Positions 45,391 to 57,513 of a DNA stretch of 64,000 nucleotides are shown in pieces (position 1 is the first letter of the stretch; every line of letters begins with the position of its first letter). The stretch lies in NCBI RefSeq assembly GCF_052324685.1, contig NC_135211.1:7376193-7440192 (forward strand), in the 5' to 3' direction. A program made the position numbers and the translations under genes. This DNA is from Brachyhypopomus gauderio. Its lineage: Eukaryota; Chordata; Actinopteri; Gymnotiformes; Hypopomidae. The notes beneath the pieces are model-generated. The model searched no databases. It saw only the letters and a program-made list of their open reading frames with translations, and was not told the DNA's origin.

Positions 45391-46514
45391 CGAATTTTAA
45401 TGTTGCTTTGTGTTGCAGGTTTGAAAAGTGCTGCAATTTAGGCTAAAGTACTTGAAAATGTTTTAAATTGTAACTACTTCGTTTCACAACAAATATCTGT
45501 CTGACTGAACAGTTCTCCTGTATTACGTTAACAAATACGAGCCTCTTGTAATTCCAGGATGAAACATGAGAGAACGTGAAGACGTTAAGATTGGGGAAAA
45601 TAAACAACCATTAAATAATGTGAATAAAAAGCGAATTATTTCGAATCATTTCGAGTATATGTATAAATATTTAACATATTTAAGTTTAACGTGCTGGAAA
45701 ATATTGAAATGGACCTTTAAAGTGACGTACAAGTGCTTGAATTCCACCTTATAAAGGTGTATGAACCCTGCAAACATGACTTTGTTCATTGCGCTGGCGG
45801 AGCCACTGCGATTACGTCATTTTCGCCGCGCGGACCCTCGCGACGCTTCGCGCTGCAGTGATTACGCGGGCTACCGTTGCATTGTGGGGAATGTAGTGTT
45901 TGCGTACAAAACACCATCGGGCGGCTGTGGCCTGCGGGCCGGTTCTAATAGTAATTCAATATCATCCAGGGGGCCGTAGATAATCAATTCGCGGGCCGGA
46001 TCTGGCTCGCGGGCCTTGACTTTGACATATGTGATTTAAACCATGAGCCGCGACGGCTTGCACGGGGGAAAGAGCAGCCTCGCGTGGTGTCGTGCACCTC
46101 TCGAATTTTGCAACTTCGCGCGCGCCGCGCCTCAGCGCAATGAACAATGTCATGTTTGCCGGGTTCATACACCTATACAAGGTGGAATTAAAGCACTTGT
46201 ACCTCACTTTAAAGGTCCAGTTCAATATTTCTCAGCACGTTAAAACTTAATTAAGTTAAATATTTATACATATACTCAAAATAATTCGCTTTTTTAATCA
46301 CACTTTCAAAACGCCCAATCTTAACGTCTTCACGTTCTCTCATGTTTCGTCCTGGAATTACAAAAGGCTCGTATTTGTTAACGTAATACAAGAGAACTGT
46401 TCAGTCAGACAGATATTTGTTGTGAAACGAAGTAGTTACAATTTCAACATTTTCAAGTACTTTAGCCTAAATTGCAGCACTTTTCACATCTGAAAAAGCA
46501 ACATTAAAATTCGT
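45391..46514. repeat. 1.1-kb palindromic element
   Basis: Arms 45391-45797 and 46129-46514 are inverted copies (shared GAATTTTAATGTTGC, AAGTGACGTACAAGTGC-type and GTATGAACCC blocks). The centre holds GGCCTGCGGGCCGG and CGCGGGCCTTGACTTTGACA, motifs of a hAT terminus. A third arm-like copy lies in 29677-29970. Confidence 0.8.
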
Positions 46515-47018
46515 GTTCATTCCCCTGAAAAAAATGTTCATTCCCCTGTTTTTTATTACCACATATCGTTTCGGACAATGCTGCGCGGCAAGTATTTAAA
46601 TGCTTCCGCCGTTCGCACAGGTTTAGGAGAACCAAGTTAGCCTAACCGCTAACGGCTAATAAAATAATTTAAGCAACACCTATGTAAGAGGTGAGTAACA
46701 TTAAAGCAACGAAAAACCACAGTTAAGCAAATATTACCATGTGGAAGTCAGTTTAAACTCAGAAGAGTGTTTACCAGTATACCTGTCTTTCACTCACACT
46801 AACAGAACATATACTGCCGAACTGAACCATTTGGGGCGGTCTGCCGATTTTTATATGACTCAAAGAGCCAATCAGGAATAAGCAAGTAAATATCTTCACG
46901 CTGTAAAGCAAAATGCATTTTGTGATTTACCCGGCCTTCGAAGTGTGTGGCCACCGTGGGCTGCGGTCTACGCAGTCTACGTAGGCTGCAGCCCCTGAAT
47001 TGAGATGCAGCCAGTGTT
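46515..47018. other. Unassigned spacer before cdh1-B homology
   Basis: No coding signal. CGGTCTACGCAGTCTACGTAGGCTGCAGCC at ~46963-46992 looks like a repeat terminus. Homology with cdh1-A intron 2 starts at about 47019. Confidence 0.45.
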
Positions 47019-47552
47019 TAGATGGCTCCGAGATTTCACTCTGGTGCTTTTCACAAAATGGAAGTTGGATCTTGTTTTGAGATGTTAATCTGAAGCACAT
47101 AGTTTACTATTGATGCCATGGTAACCATATAACTTAAATTGTTTTTATTATGCTGTACACTAGGTAAATATTTAGTGACTCATTAGTGTGATTTACGTAG
47201 TGGAGAATTTCAGACATCTGATGTAAAATGGTGGTATGAACCTCTGGGTATTGGGTGGTGCTTCATGATTTAATGTAGAATAGTACTATATTGGTCTGAT
47301 GAGCATTGGAAGCACATTTGATCTCTGTGATGTGCTGTTGGGCTGCTTCATAATGCCAGTTTGTTCCTGATATGCAGTGAAATTTATTCATCACTTCCTT
47401 AATGCTCTTTCAGATGTATCAGAAAGATTGTGGATCTGACAGAGGATCAAGGGCAAATGAGAGTAGCCTCGATATTATAGAAGAATGCATGTAAAGTTAT
47501 GATCTTAACCTAAACCCATACCCGTATCTTTAATACCATCCTTTCTTTTCAG

Positions 47553-50500
47553 TGGGTTTCAGTGACTGTAGTGGAAGGTCGCGCATGGTGTTTGACACCA
47601 CTGATAAGTGGTTTGAGGTGGCCACTGATGGAACAGTGAAGTTGAAGAGGCAGGTCACTCTTCATGAGGGTCACAAGATGTTCTCTGTCCACGCCTGGGA
47701 CTCCACAGGCAAGAGACACACTGCGTACGTGAGGGTGGAACATGAGGGTGGAAGAGGCCAACAGGAATACACTGAGGCAGTGGGACCTGCACAGGTACTG
47801 CACCAACACAGCCTGACCTCTGCTGGACAAAACAGGAATTGTGACACATGCTGGATTTTTTTTCTTTATCTTTTCCATTAGCAATTTACCCATGACTTCC
47901 TATTTATTTTTTTGAAGACTTGGTGTTGGTTTGATATTGATATATGAACAGCCAATAATCTTTTACACTTGATTACAGATAATTACATCCCAACTCAAGT
48001 GATGCTTGCCTGGAGTTGTATGAAGTGCATGCTGTTAGAAGACAGAATTTGAGTCCCACTGATATACGATGGTGGTGTCTTGTGTACACAGCATCAGATG
48101 CTGTACACCAGCCTTATTTACACACGGTTCTGTTTATGTATTTGTGTGTTGTGCTAAAGGTGGCAGTTTTGTTTGTGTGAAAATGAAACAACTAAATGTA
48201 ATGTATGGGGAGGATTATATTATTATATTATCTCTTTCTTTATTCTGCAGCCTGAATCCCCCTCAACTGTCTTGTTTCTGGATTTTCTAAAATCTTCTGT
48301 GGGGTTGAGGAGGTTACAGGGATGCATGCTGATCCCTCCATTGTCCTTTCAAGAAAATGACATTGGTCCTTTCCCTAAAAAGATGCCGTTCAAGGTGTGT
48401 GCTGTTTGAGTAACATGGATGAAACTTTTCTTTTATACATGATGTTTTTTTGTACTTAATTGCTGCATTTTTGTCCAGATCAAGTCAATATTTGCTAAGG
48501 AATCTCCGCTGTGGTACAGCATCACTGATGAAGGAGCAGACCAACCTCCTGAGAACCTTTTCACTGTGGATAGGAACACTGGCTGGATGTATGTTACAAA
48601 GACTCTAGACAGGGAGAAAAAAGACAAGTATCAGGTAGGAGACATTTTGTTTCCTACTAATTCTAATGATACATGGCATATTGTTTTTGCTTAAACAAGA
48701 TTCAGTGTGTTCTGCTGAAGGAGGCTTTGTTTCTGTTCTGATTAATGCACAGTTTGAATGAACCTGTTCTGACATCAGTTTGCATGTTCTTTTCTGCTTT
48801 TTCTAGCTTCAAGTTCAAGCAGTTGCTGAAGATGGAAGTGTAAAGGAGCTAATAGATATTGAAATTGTTGTTATTGACCAGAATGATAACAAGCCTGTCT
48901 TCACCCAAGATACATTCCTAGGCAGTGTACCTGAAGTTTCAAATATAGGTAGCTATTTGTGCCTATTTAGTGTAATGAAGTAGTTGGTGATGGCTGGTAT
49001 TTGTTACATTTATTATTCTCTGCTCATAATGTCATGATCATTGTTTCACTGAAGGGTTTGAGATCATGACGGTCACAGCCACTGATGCAGACGACCCCAA
49101 CACTGACAATGCTGATGTCAGATACACCATCCTCAGTCAGATTCCAGCACTGCCATATCCAAACATGTTCACCATCAACTCCGTCAGTGGGGCGATTCTA
49201 GTGGAGCCTGAAGGACTGGACAGAGAGGTGAGTGCAGAAATCAGGTTTATGAATGTTTAGATTTAATGTGGAATGAGATCATAAATAATTTTCATCATGA
49301 TCTTTCAGAAATATCCTGAATACACACTGGAGCTCCAAGCTGCAGATTTACAGGGTAAAGGCCTCACAGGCAAAGGAAAAGCTATTATTACTGTAACCGA
49401 CAGCAATGACCATGCACCTCAGTTTGAGAAGACCTCGGTAAGAAAAGTGACCGCTTCCAAATACTGAAAGTTTTGTATAAATTATCCAGGTAGCTGCATC
49501 TGTTGATGACTTACGATTGATTCATTGAATACACTACCAGTCAAGTTTGGACACACCTACTCTGTTAATTTGTATTATTTGTGACATTTCAAAAAAAGGG
49601 GAAGATGCCAAACTCAAGAAAGAAAACATGTTATGCGCCAAATTAGATTCTTTGAAGTAACCATCCTACATTTTGATGAGAGCTTTGCACGTTCTTTGTG
49701 TTCTGTTAACCAGCTTCATGAAGCAGCACCTATGATGCTATTTCATCTGTCCTGAAGACCTTCTCACATGTAGAGGAAAGAGCTAGAGCTTATTTTGTGT
49801 GTGTGCGCGCGTGTTGAATGATTCCATATATAAGAACACCTTTTCCAAATTATATTTCTTGTAAACAAATTTTACAAAAGATTAAAATGTCCTTTACTAT
49901 TAAGAACATGCATTTAGTCAGGTGTGTCCAAACTTTTGATTGTTAAAATACCTGTAAATGGGGTTTAAACCCATCCTATAAGAAAATAATGTAATTTAAA
50001 CATTTCATATTGTTTTCATATCGGTAATGAAGCTTCATTGTCTTTCAGTATAATGTGTCCGTCCCAGAGAATAAAATGGGAGCTGTGGTGGTGAAAATGC
50101 CAGTGACTGATGGGGATGAACCTCAGTCACCTGCCTGGGCAGCACAGTTCAGGATTATTAATGGAAACAGTGGTGGGTTTTTCAACATTAGCACAGGACC
50201 AAACAAACAGGAGGGCATCATTACTACTGTCAAGGTACTGCACCCCTGAAACTGGTTTGCTAACATGATCAGGTTTGTTTGTTTGAATGATGCTTGAATT
50301 TATTGCTTTTATTTTTGTATTGTGTTTAGCCGTTGGACTTTGAGAGAAACAGCAGGTACACTCTGTCGGTGATCGCTGAGAATGAGGTTCAGTTTGCCAA
50401 ACCTCTGACCACCTCCACTGCCACAGTCACTGTGAATGTTATTGATGTGAATGAGGCTCCAGTGTTTGACCCAGAGAAGAAGACAATCTCCATATCTGAA

Positions 50501-51663
50501 AATCAGGAGGTTGGCAGTGATCTAACAGTGTACACCGCTAATGATCCTGACATGGCAAAGTCTCAGAAAGTCACGTAAGGGTTTCCTCAGAGCCTTTAAT
50601 GTTGTAGCTGCTGTTTATCTGTAGTCCATAACTGTGTCTGTATCTGTGTGTGGTTGTAGTGCTAGAGATTAGACTTTCTCTCTGCTGCATGAGCATTGCT
50701 GGAGTAATCGGAGGTCATGCTGTATGTTTCAGGTATCGTGTAGGTAGTGATCCTGCCGGCTGGCTGAATGTGGACAAAGAGACTGGAGTGATCAGGGTCA
50801 AGAGTGACATGGACAGAGAGTCTCATGTTGTGAAAGATGGCAGATACGAAGCTCTGATCTTGGCCATGGATAATGGTAATTTCATTTCCCCGTGTTTTCT
50901 TCAGAAGAAACATTTATCAGAGTAGTGCCTTCTAAAAGCTTTTTGTTTTTGCAGATCCAGTTCCAACAACTGGTACAGGGACCCTTGTGATTGAGCTGCA
51001 GGATGTAAATGACAATCCTCCTGTCATTGAGGAGAGATCCTTCAAATTGTGCAACAAGCAGTCGGCTCCAGTGCTGCTGTCTGTGTCTGACAAGGACGGG
51101 CCTGGCTTCACTTCTCCATATAATGCAGATCTTGTGGGAGATGGCCACAAAAACTGGACTGTCAGGATGAACAGCAGTAGTAAGCTGTGTGTGTGTGTGT
51201 GTCCACGTTATTTATGTTGGTCTTTTGAGCTTCTAGCAAATGTGCTTTGATTTGTGTGCAGGAACTGGAATCATACTTGAACTCAAGACCCCACTGGAAC
51301 ATGGAGACTACAATATTGTTATGAGGGTATTTGACAGTGGTGGTCTCTTCCAGGACAACAGTGTGCAGGCCTCTGTATGTGACTGCACAGGAAATGAAGT
51401 CAATTGTCCACACATAGGCGAGGCAGGCTTAGAACTGTCCGCCATCCTCGGAATTCTTGGGGCCATTTTAGCTCTTATGTGTAAGACATTTTTTGCTGAT
51501 CCCCTTCAAGTACAATTCTAAGGTGATGTCTGGTGTCTGAGTTGTTAGGTGGCCATTGGTGTTGATGGTAGTGTGTGTGTTGTCGTCCACTCTAGTGCTG
51601 GTCCTTGTGCTGCTGCTCTTCTTGAGGAGGAAGAGTTTTAAGAAGCTGGCTGACGTGTACTGA
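47553..51663 (+). CDS. cdh1 paralog B, exons 3-14: uncleaved, tailless cadherin
   Basis: Exons 47553-47794, 48251-48394, 48479-48634, 48807-48948, 49055-49227, 49309-49437, 50049-50234, 50330-50574, 50733-50875, 50955-51179, 51262-51480, 51596-51663, all with AG/GT borders and the same phases as cdh1-A. With exons 1-2 (30985-31309) the total is 2232 nt, 743 residues, no stop or frameshift. Prodomain, EC1-EC5 and the membrane span are present, and the calcium motifs (LDRE, DQNDN, DADD, DVNEAP, DVNDNPP) are kept. Against copy A: RRKR/DW becomes RLQG/CM, HAV becomes QAV, and the last exon runs from the membrane anchor (FLRRK) straight into SFKKLADVY and stop, removing the p120- and beta-catenin-binding regions. 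The stop lies in the last exon, so nonsense-mediated decay is not expected. Expression is unknown. A slowly decaying pseudogene remains possible. Confidence 0.85.
49535..49950. repeat. Intron 8 Tc1-like MITE in cdh1-B
   Basis: Starts near ACCAGTCAAGTTTGGACACACCTAC (~49538) and ends near AGGTGTGTCCAAACTTTTGATTG (~49920-49942), inverted ends. Counterpart of the repeat in cdh1-A intron 8. Confidence 0.65.
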
Positions 51664-52370
51664 GGAGGACAGGACTGGGGCAGCCATGTGGAGTTCGTCC
51701 ATGTGTTGCCAAAGTTCGACCAGCTTCATTTTTCCCCCTAATGAAACATATGGATGGATGTAAATATGGGACAGTTTTATAGTTCTATTCATGTGAGCTT
51801 CTATTTGGTGCAAAAATGCTCAACACTGTTCAAAGTAGGCCAAAGGAACCCTGCTGAAAATTACTTATGACCAGAGCTTTGGTCATTGGCTTTTCTATCC
51901 TGCATGATTTTGAAAGCACTCAATCAGTAAATGTTTGACGCAGTGCATTTCCCCCCCACACGTTTTCAAGCTGGACTATATGAAGTTCATTGCACCCCCA
52001 CCATTCTGTCTAGCCATTTAAGATGTATTGTGCAAATGCAGTTGTGGAGTTTTTTATTAACACTTTTTTGTTTGTTTGTTAAATAAAAGGCATGGCTTCT
52101 GCCTCTGCCGTTTCATAGAAAATTTCATTTCATGTGTTGTCCTTTCATCACAGTGCATTCACCAGCCCTCATTTATAATCAGCCATATAAAAAACCTGAA
52201 ATACATCTGGTTTAACAGCTGTACCATGTGACACATTCTTTCACTGTTCAACTAGGTATGATGTTATGCATGGTGACTTGCAGGGGATCACAAAACTAGA
52301 CCCTTTGTGTGATTTTCTTACCTTCATTTCAGTTGCAGATGTTTACCTTATTTGTAGAGGCCAAACCTGT
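51664..52370 (+). other. 3' UTR and flank of cdh1-B
   Basis: Collinear with 4863-4163 of copy A; AATAAA at 52082-52087. The BEL insertion present in A is absent here. Confidence 0.75.
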
Positions 52371-53808
52371 AATTGGATTAGAGCCAAAGAGTAATGTTGG
52401 TGCTGTAGTGCTGCCACCATGTGGTCATTATAATTTCCAGAAAAATAAAAACTTTCTCACATTTTTGGCAGTCACAGTGCTGAAATGTGCTGTTAGCATC
52501 AAGTGACCCTCTTAAATCTGGAATTGCCTGCTGGGATTCTGAATTTACTGTGACCTGATTCTGTATACTGCAAGTTTTCCTCTTTTTTATCCCTTCCAAA
52601 GGAAGGAATCTCATCACAGGATAATGTCTGAATCCAAAGCTGTTTGTACGTGTTCAGTCAAGTACCTTGAGTGTTCTATGCTGCATCTGAGCAGTAACCA
52701 ACCTACAGAAGAGGGGGTGGGATGAAAAACGTGTTCTGCAAGTGCTTCGTTAAAAACATGCTCTGCAATTGATCTGTCTTAATCCGCTTTGGAGAAACCT
52801 GTCTGTGTTAACTTCACACACTGTGTAAACTGCGTGCATTCATCCCACTGACCGAGTGCTCCAACTGCACCTGGATTCCTATGAAATGTTTTGCTCTATG
52901 GAGTAAAATTATCAACAGGACTTGTAAGGTGTCTGCTGCCCACACCATGATATACTAGAACACTGAAATCCAATACATATTAACTAATACAATTATGTTG
53001 GTGTTGTAGCCAAGGTTTGTGTGTCAGCCATCATATTGGACAAAAACACCCTCAGAATTCTGAGAGAAGCAATGCTATGTTTGAGGAGATTTTATACAAT
53101 TTGAGATATTTACATTGTTGGGTGTAAGATCTCAAATGATGGTTAATTATTTAGCATGACCATAAAGGATGTTCCTGACATCTGTCCTATTTCAGATTGC
53201 ATTGATAGTGGCATTCATGTTGTGTACAGTTATTTCTGTGAGTGATCCCATGCCAAAGCATCTATAAAATTATGAAGAATTTGATCAGCTATCTACTTTG
53301 AATGGGTCTGACTGAACACAATCTTTGGGTTGACTGGAGTAATGGAAAATGAAAATGAGGTCAAAGGAAATAGCCTGAGGTTGGAGCAGGAGATGATTAG
53401 TAATGTCTGATCGACCTGTAGAGAACAGTAAGGTTCTCCCAAGGCATACATGCATCTCACTCAGGTTCAAGTGGAGTGGGTGTTGGCACAGATTCAACCA
53501 TCTCATCAACTGTGTCTACAGGTAAGCTACTGGTCTCTAACGCATTTTCCTTATGAACAAATATAAACATTTTATGATAATATTTTATGTTGCCTGCTAC
53601 AATGAACATTTAGCCTTTCAGTATGAGTGTTTTTTTCGTCATTATTCTCGTTAATACCATTCTTGCACAGAAGAATATTCTTTTAGTCAGAGTAAACACT
53701 TAGACGAGGGTTGTTTAGGTTGTGATTGCAAGAAACCTGAATCCTCTGCTGTATGAAGTTGAATACATAGTATACAAAAAAGACCAAAAGGTAAAGGATT
53801 GTGTCCAT
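52371..53808. other. Unique flank between cdh1-B and the next repeat
   Basis: No recognisable exon. A stretch near 53340-53520 ends in TCTACAGGTAAGC, which resembles a splice donor, but no protein family is visible in any frame. Confidence 0.4.
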
Positions 53809-54107
53809 TGTGACGGGCAGGGAGTGTGAAATAAAATGGAAGCAATCACGCCAAGTCTCAGGGAAAAGGATGGTTTAATATAGAAAGTGTGCAAACCAAA
53901 AACCCGGGACATGATCCGAAATAAGGATATAATGACCAGCGGTCAACTGGTACAAAGACAAGACATATATAGACAAACAAACGACCCTCGGGTGAAATGG
54001 ATTACGGGCTCCTCCCACCTGAGGGACGCACACAACGTAACAATACAAACAACAACAACAGCCGCTGTGGACGAAGGCAACCGGTAGGGGGCCGCCTCAC
54101 CGTGACA
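53809..54107 (+). mobile_element. TGTGACGGGCAG...CCGTGACA repeat, copy 2
   Basis: About 299 bp with 8-bp perfect terminal inversion TGTGACGG/CCGTGACA and near-matching flanks (TCCAT left, GCCAT right). Related to 16689-16950. Solo LTR or TRIM-like; no coding. Confidence 0.7.
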
Positions 54108-54914
54108 GCCATAGACGGTATAAAAAGGCATACTCCTGCATGCCTGGATATTAAAACTATAATTTTCTAAGAAAGCTACAAGCACACCCAATATTTTACT
54201 GCTGTATAGTTTAAAAAGATATTAATAATACAAACCAGGAATTTAGCTCATCATATTTACAATAATCATAATTTTTGACAGTGATAGACAAAGCCAGGCC
54301 ACTTTTTATTTTAAATGCTGCTTAGATTTCTAAATGTTATCTCAATGTTATCTCGACTATTGTGCTGTCTGGCCTCTGTCTTCGTTTGCTGTTTTCTGTT
54401 TATCATGGAAATTCCTCATGTAGACCTACCCAATGATTGTGTGATTTTGGGATGTTGTAACGACCACAATTAATGGATTTCCCCTAGACACCTGTTCTTA
54501 GATACTCATCCCTGTATTAATCTGCCATCTCAAATAGAAACAGAAGTCCTGGGTAGGCTGGCTACCCTCAGCCTTCATTACAGACAATTTTATTCCAAAC
54601 ATCAGACACTGTTGTGTTGCATAAATATCAGCCAAATTTAGTATTATCACGGGTCAAATTTCATACCAGGCATTGAAGCACAGAAGGTACATGTAACCTC
54701 AGGGCTAGTTGAATCACATAAAAACATTGGTGTTTGCATGTGTAATATCTATACATGTACCGGTATTTATGCATCTACGTCTAGGCCCACACATGTAAAA
54801 TGTTCACTTATGTACACGTGAAAATAATACATCAAGGCAGTATTATTTGGCTCTATTGGTGTAACATGCTAAAAACATGGTTCCATGCACATGAAATACG
54901 TGCAGTACAGTGCA
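54108..54914. other. Unassigned AT-rich sequence
   Basis: No open frame, inverted ends or paralogy seen. Confidence 0.4.
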
Positions 54915-54922
54915 GCTGTTAA

Positions 54923-55222
54923 CAGAGGTGGGGACTCGAGTCACATGACTTGGACTCGAGTCAGACTCGAGTCATTAATATTAAGACTTTTGACTTGACT
55001 TGAAAAAATATTCAGAGACTTAGACTTGACTTGGACTTTTACACCAATAACTTGGGACTTGAATTGGACTTGAACCTGTTTACTTGCAAAGACTTGATTT
55101 TTTTACCCCAAATCTGAATTTTAAAACGCATATTAATATTTATAAAGTGCGCCCCATTAATTTCATTTCCGTCCTTCTGACGCAGACCGCTGTTTGTTCT
55201 CTGCTTTTCCACACTCTGTACG

Positions 55223-55260
<38 letters not shown>

Positions 55261-56414
55261 ATGAGCTGCAGCAGAACCAATCAAATGGGGGGGGGGGGGG
55301 GGGGGGGTTCAGCGAACGTGAATTGTTACCGGGCGGGGTGTAAAATGGACACAAATTCCATCTTATATGGAAAGTATTATATCGCGATCGATCGATCGCC
55401 AGTGGTTGGTGCCAGAGCGAACTAGTAACTCATTGAATCATAGATAAGGATCAGAGGTAAATAAACTAGATTTTTTTTTCGGCGTGAGAAATCGGATGTG
55501 TGGCGTGTGAGCGTGTGAAGACGGTCAAATATGTGTGTCTCACGCTCAATGCGTGAGAGTTGGCAACCCTGGGATCTGTATCTGAACTCAGGGAAGAGAG
55601 CCTCTCTCTGTCACCATCATATCCAGTTCTATCTCAGCATGGATTGTGTATTTGAAGACATCTACGTCGAGAAAAAAATATATTGACAAAAGTGGAGCGA
55701 GTTTTCAGCTATGGGGACATCATTCTACGGCCTCATCGTGCACAAATGACATACAGACTTTTGGCCAGTTTGGTCTTTTGCAAATGCAATGCAGAATAGT
55801 TTACTGAAATGTCTAAAGTTGCATTCCTGATTCCTGTTAATTGTTCAGTTCTTATATTTGTTTGTCTTGTGTCACTCACACATGGACACACATGTTCTCC
55901 AAGAAACCAGATAAGAGAAGAGAGGGAAAATGCTGTTATGGTTCTTTGTATTGTACTGTGAAAATATCAGCACTTTTTATTTGAACATGGAGTTCTACTT
56001 ATGACTTTTTCACAGAATATTTATTTCTGGAAAATTGTAGTTTAAAGTATGAATATTTTTGCAGCTAATTTTAACAAATTGAACTGTGCAATAAAGTATA
56101 AATACATTTTTTTATACTTTGTGTTTTCAGTTGCACATGTTTTATCAAGATTTGAGGAGAATACAGATTTAAAAAAGAACACATGTCTATTATTTACATT
56201 TAAAATATACCTGCAACATTGGTTAAAAAAAAAAAAGACTCGAAAGGACTTGAAATTCCAAGTTTCAGACTTGGGACTTGACTTGACTGTTGCCTGTCTT
56301 GACTCGAGACTTGACTTGACTTGACTGTCTTTGCTTGAGACTTGACTCGGGACTTGAGGATAAAGACTTGGACTTACTTGAGACTTGCAAAACACTGACT
56401 TGGTCCCACCTCTG
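54923..56414. mobile_element. hAT element, CAGAGGTGGGGACTCGAGTC type, 1492 bp
   Basis: Ends CAGAGGTGGGGACTCGAG and ...GGTCCCACCTCTG, with many subterminal GACTTG repeats and an exact 8-bp duplication GCTGTTAA at 54915-54922 and 56415-56422. Inside are a GT microsatellite (~55226-55259), a poly-G tract (~55288-55307) and a 120-bp block shared in inverted orientation with 21345-21445. No transposase. Confidence 0.93.
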
Positions 56415-56422
56415 GCTGTTAA

Positions 56423-56679
56423 TCACCAAGTGTAAATTTAGCTACGGAGCCTGGGAGGGGACATGGGTAAAAAAAATAATTAAACGAGGGAACGTTTTAC
56501 CATTCGAGCGCATGTTTTCTGTAATTCGTGCTCACGATTTATTAATTCGTTCACATGATTAACAATTCGTGCGCACGTTTTGTTTTAATCGTGCGCACGT
56601 TTTCATTCATTCATTTGCAAAGAGACACTGTCCAGAACAGGCTATTTAAATACCGTGATAGAATGTGAGAGAAAAAAAA
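56423..56679. repeat. Remnant related to the TACGGAGCC MITE family
   Basis: Starts GCTACGGAGCCTGGGAGGGG (~56440) and continues with ~20-bp units of the ATTCGTGCGCACG type, like the element at 20026-20577 in layout, but only one end is visible. Confidence 0.5.
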
Positions 56680-57415
56680 CTTCCTTTTCATCCTTTCGTG
56701 GTGCGTCGCCCAATCGCCCTAATTAACAAACCACCCATGATGTCAGACATGTTTGCGTTGCATGAATTCATAAAGCAGCTTTGTAGCCAGATACAAATAC
56801 ATGTTATAGCTGTTTAAAGGAGGCACCTTTAGCCTGAAGAATTAGAATTGAGCTGTTATATCGGAGAAATTCATAAAATACATATTAGAAATGATTTCAA
56901 TAAAATCATAAAAGTGATTGTGATATAATAATACTAAGATTGAATCCAATGACTTTAACCAGTATTTTTTTTATTATTTTTTTCCACGAAATTCGTCCGT
57001 CCGTACCAAACGTAGCCTCCGTAGGGGGCCACTATACCTCTTTCCGGTTCCAACGTTGTTATGATTTTTAAAAAAACATCCTCTAGAGGGCAGTATAGTC
57101 AAATTTCCGGCACCGGCGCACCAGCAATCTCCTCCCAGCTGTTTTTGCATCGCTGTTTATCGCGATGACCTGGCACCGTAGCAGAATGTAGCCTCTAACC
57201 AACTCGCAAAGTTTCTCTTCTAACTCGAGCGTCATTTTTTAAAGTCCAGTACTCTTCTTCCTTGATTTTCCCGAATTGGTGTACGTCCGATGCTTCTGAC
57301 TCTCTACTGCCCCCTGATTTCCGGTTTATATTGCTCCGTTGCTACATGTTCCGCTAATTATGAGGGGCCGGTATAATCCAAAAATGCCAGGGCCGATTGT
57401 TTTTGTCCAGCCCTG

Positions 57416-57456
57416 CATACACACACACACAACAGTTACAATTCTAGTATAATTCT

Positions 57457-57513
<57 letters not shown>

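Noticed and set aside
53285-53520. Possible exon of a neighbouring gene ending at TCTACAGGTAAGC
   Set aside because: No recognisable protein in any frame, so a donor-like motif alone is not enough.
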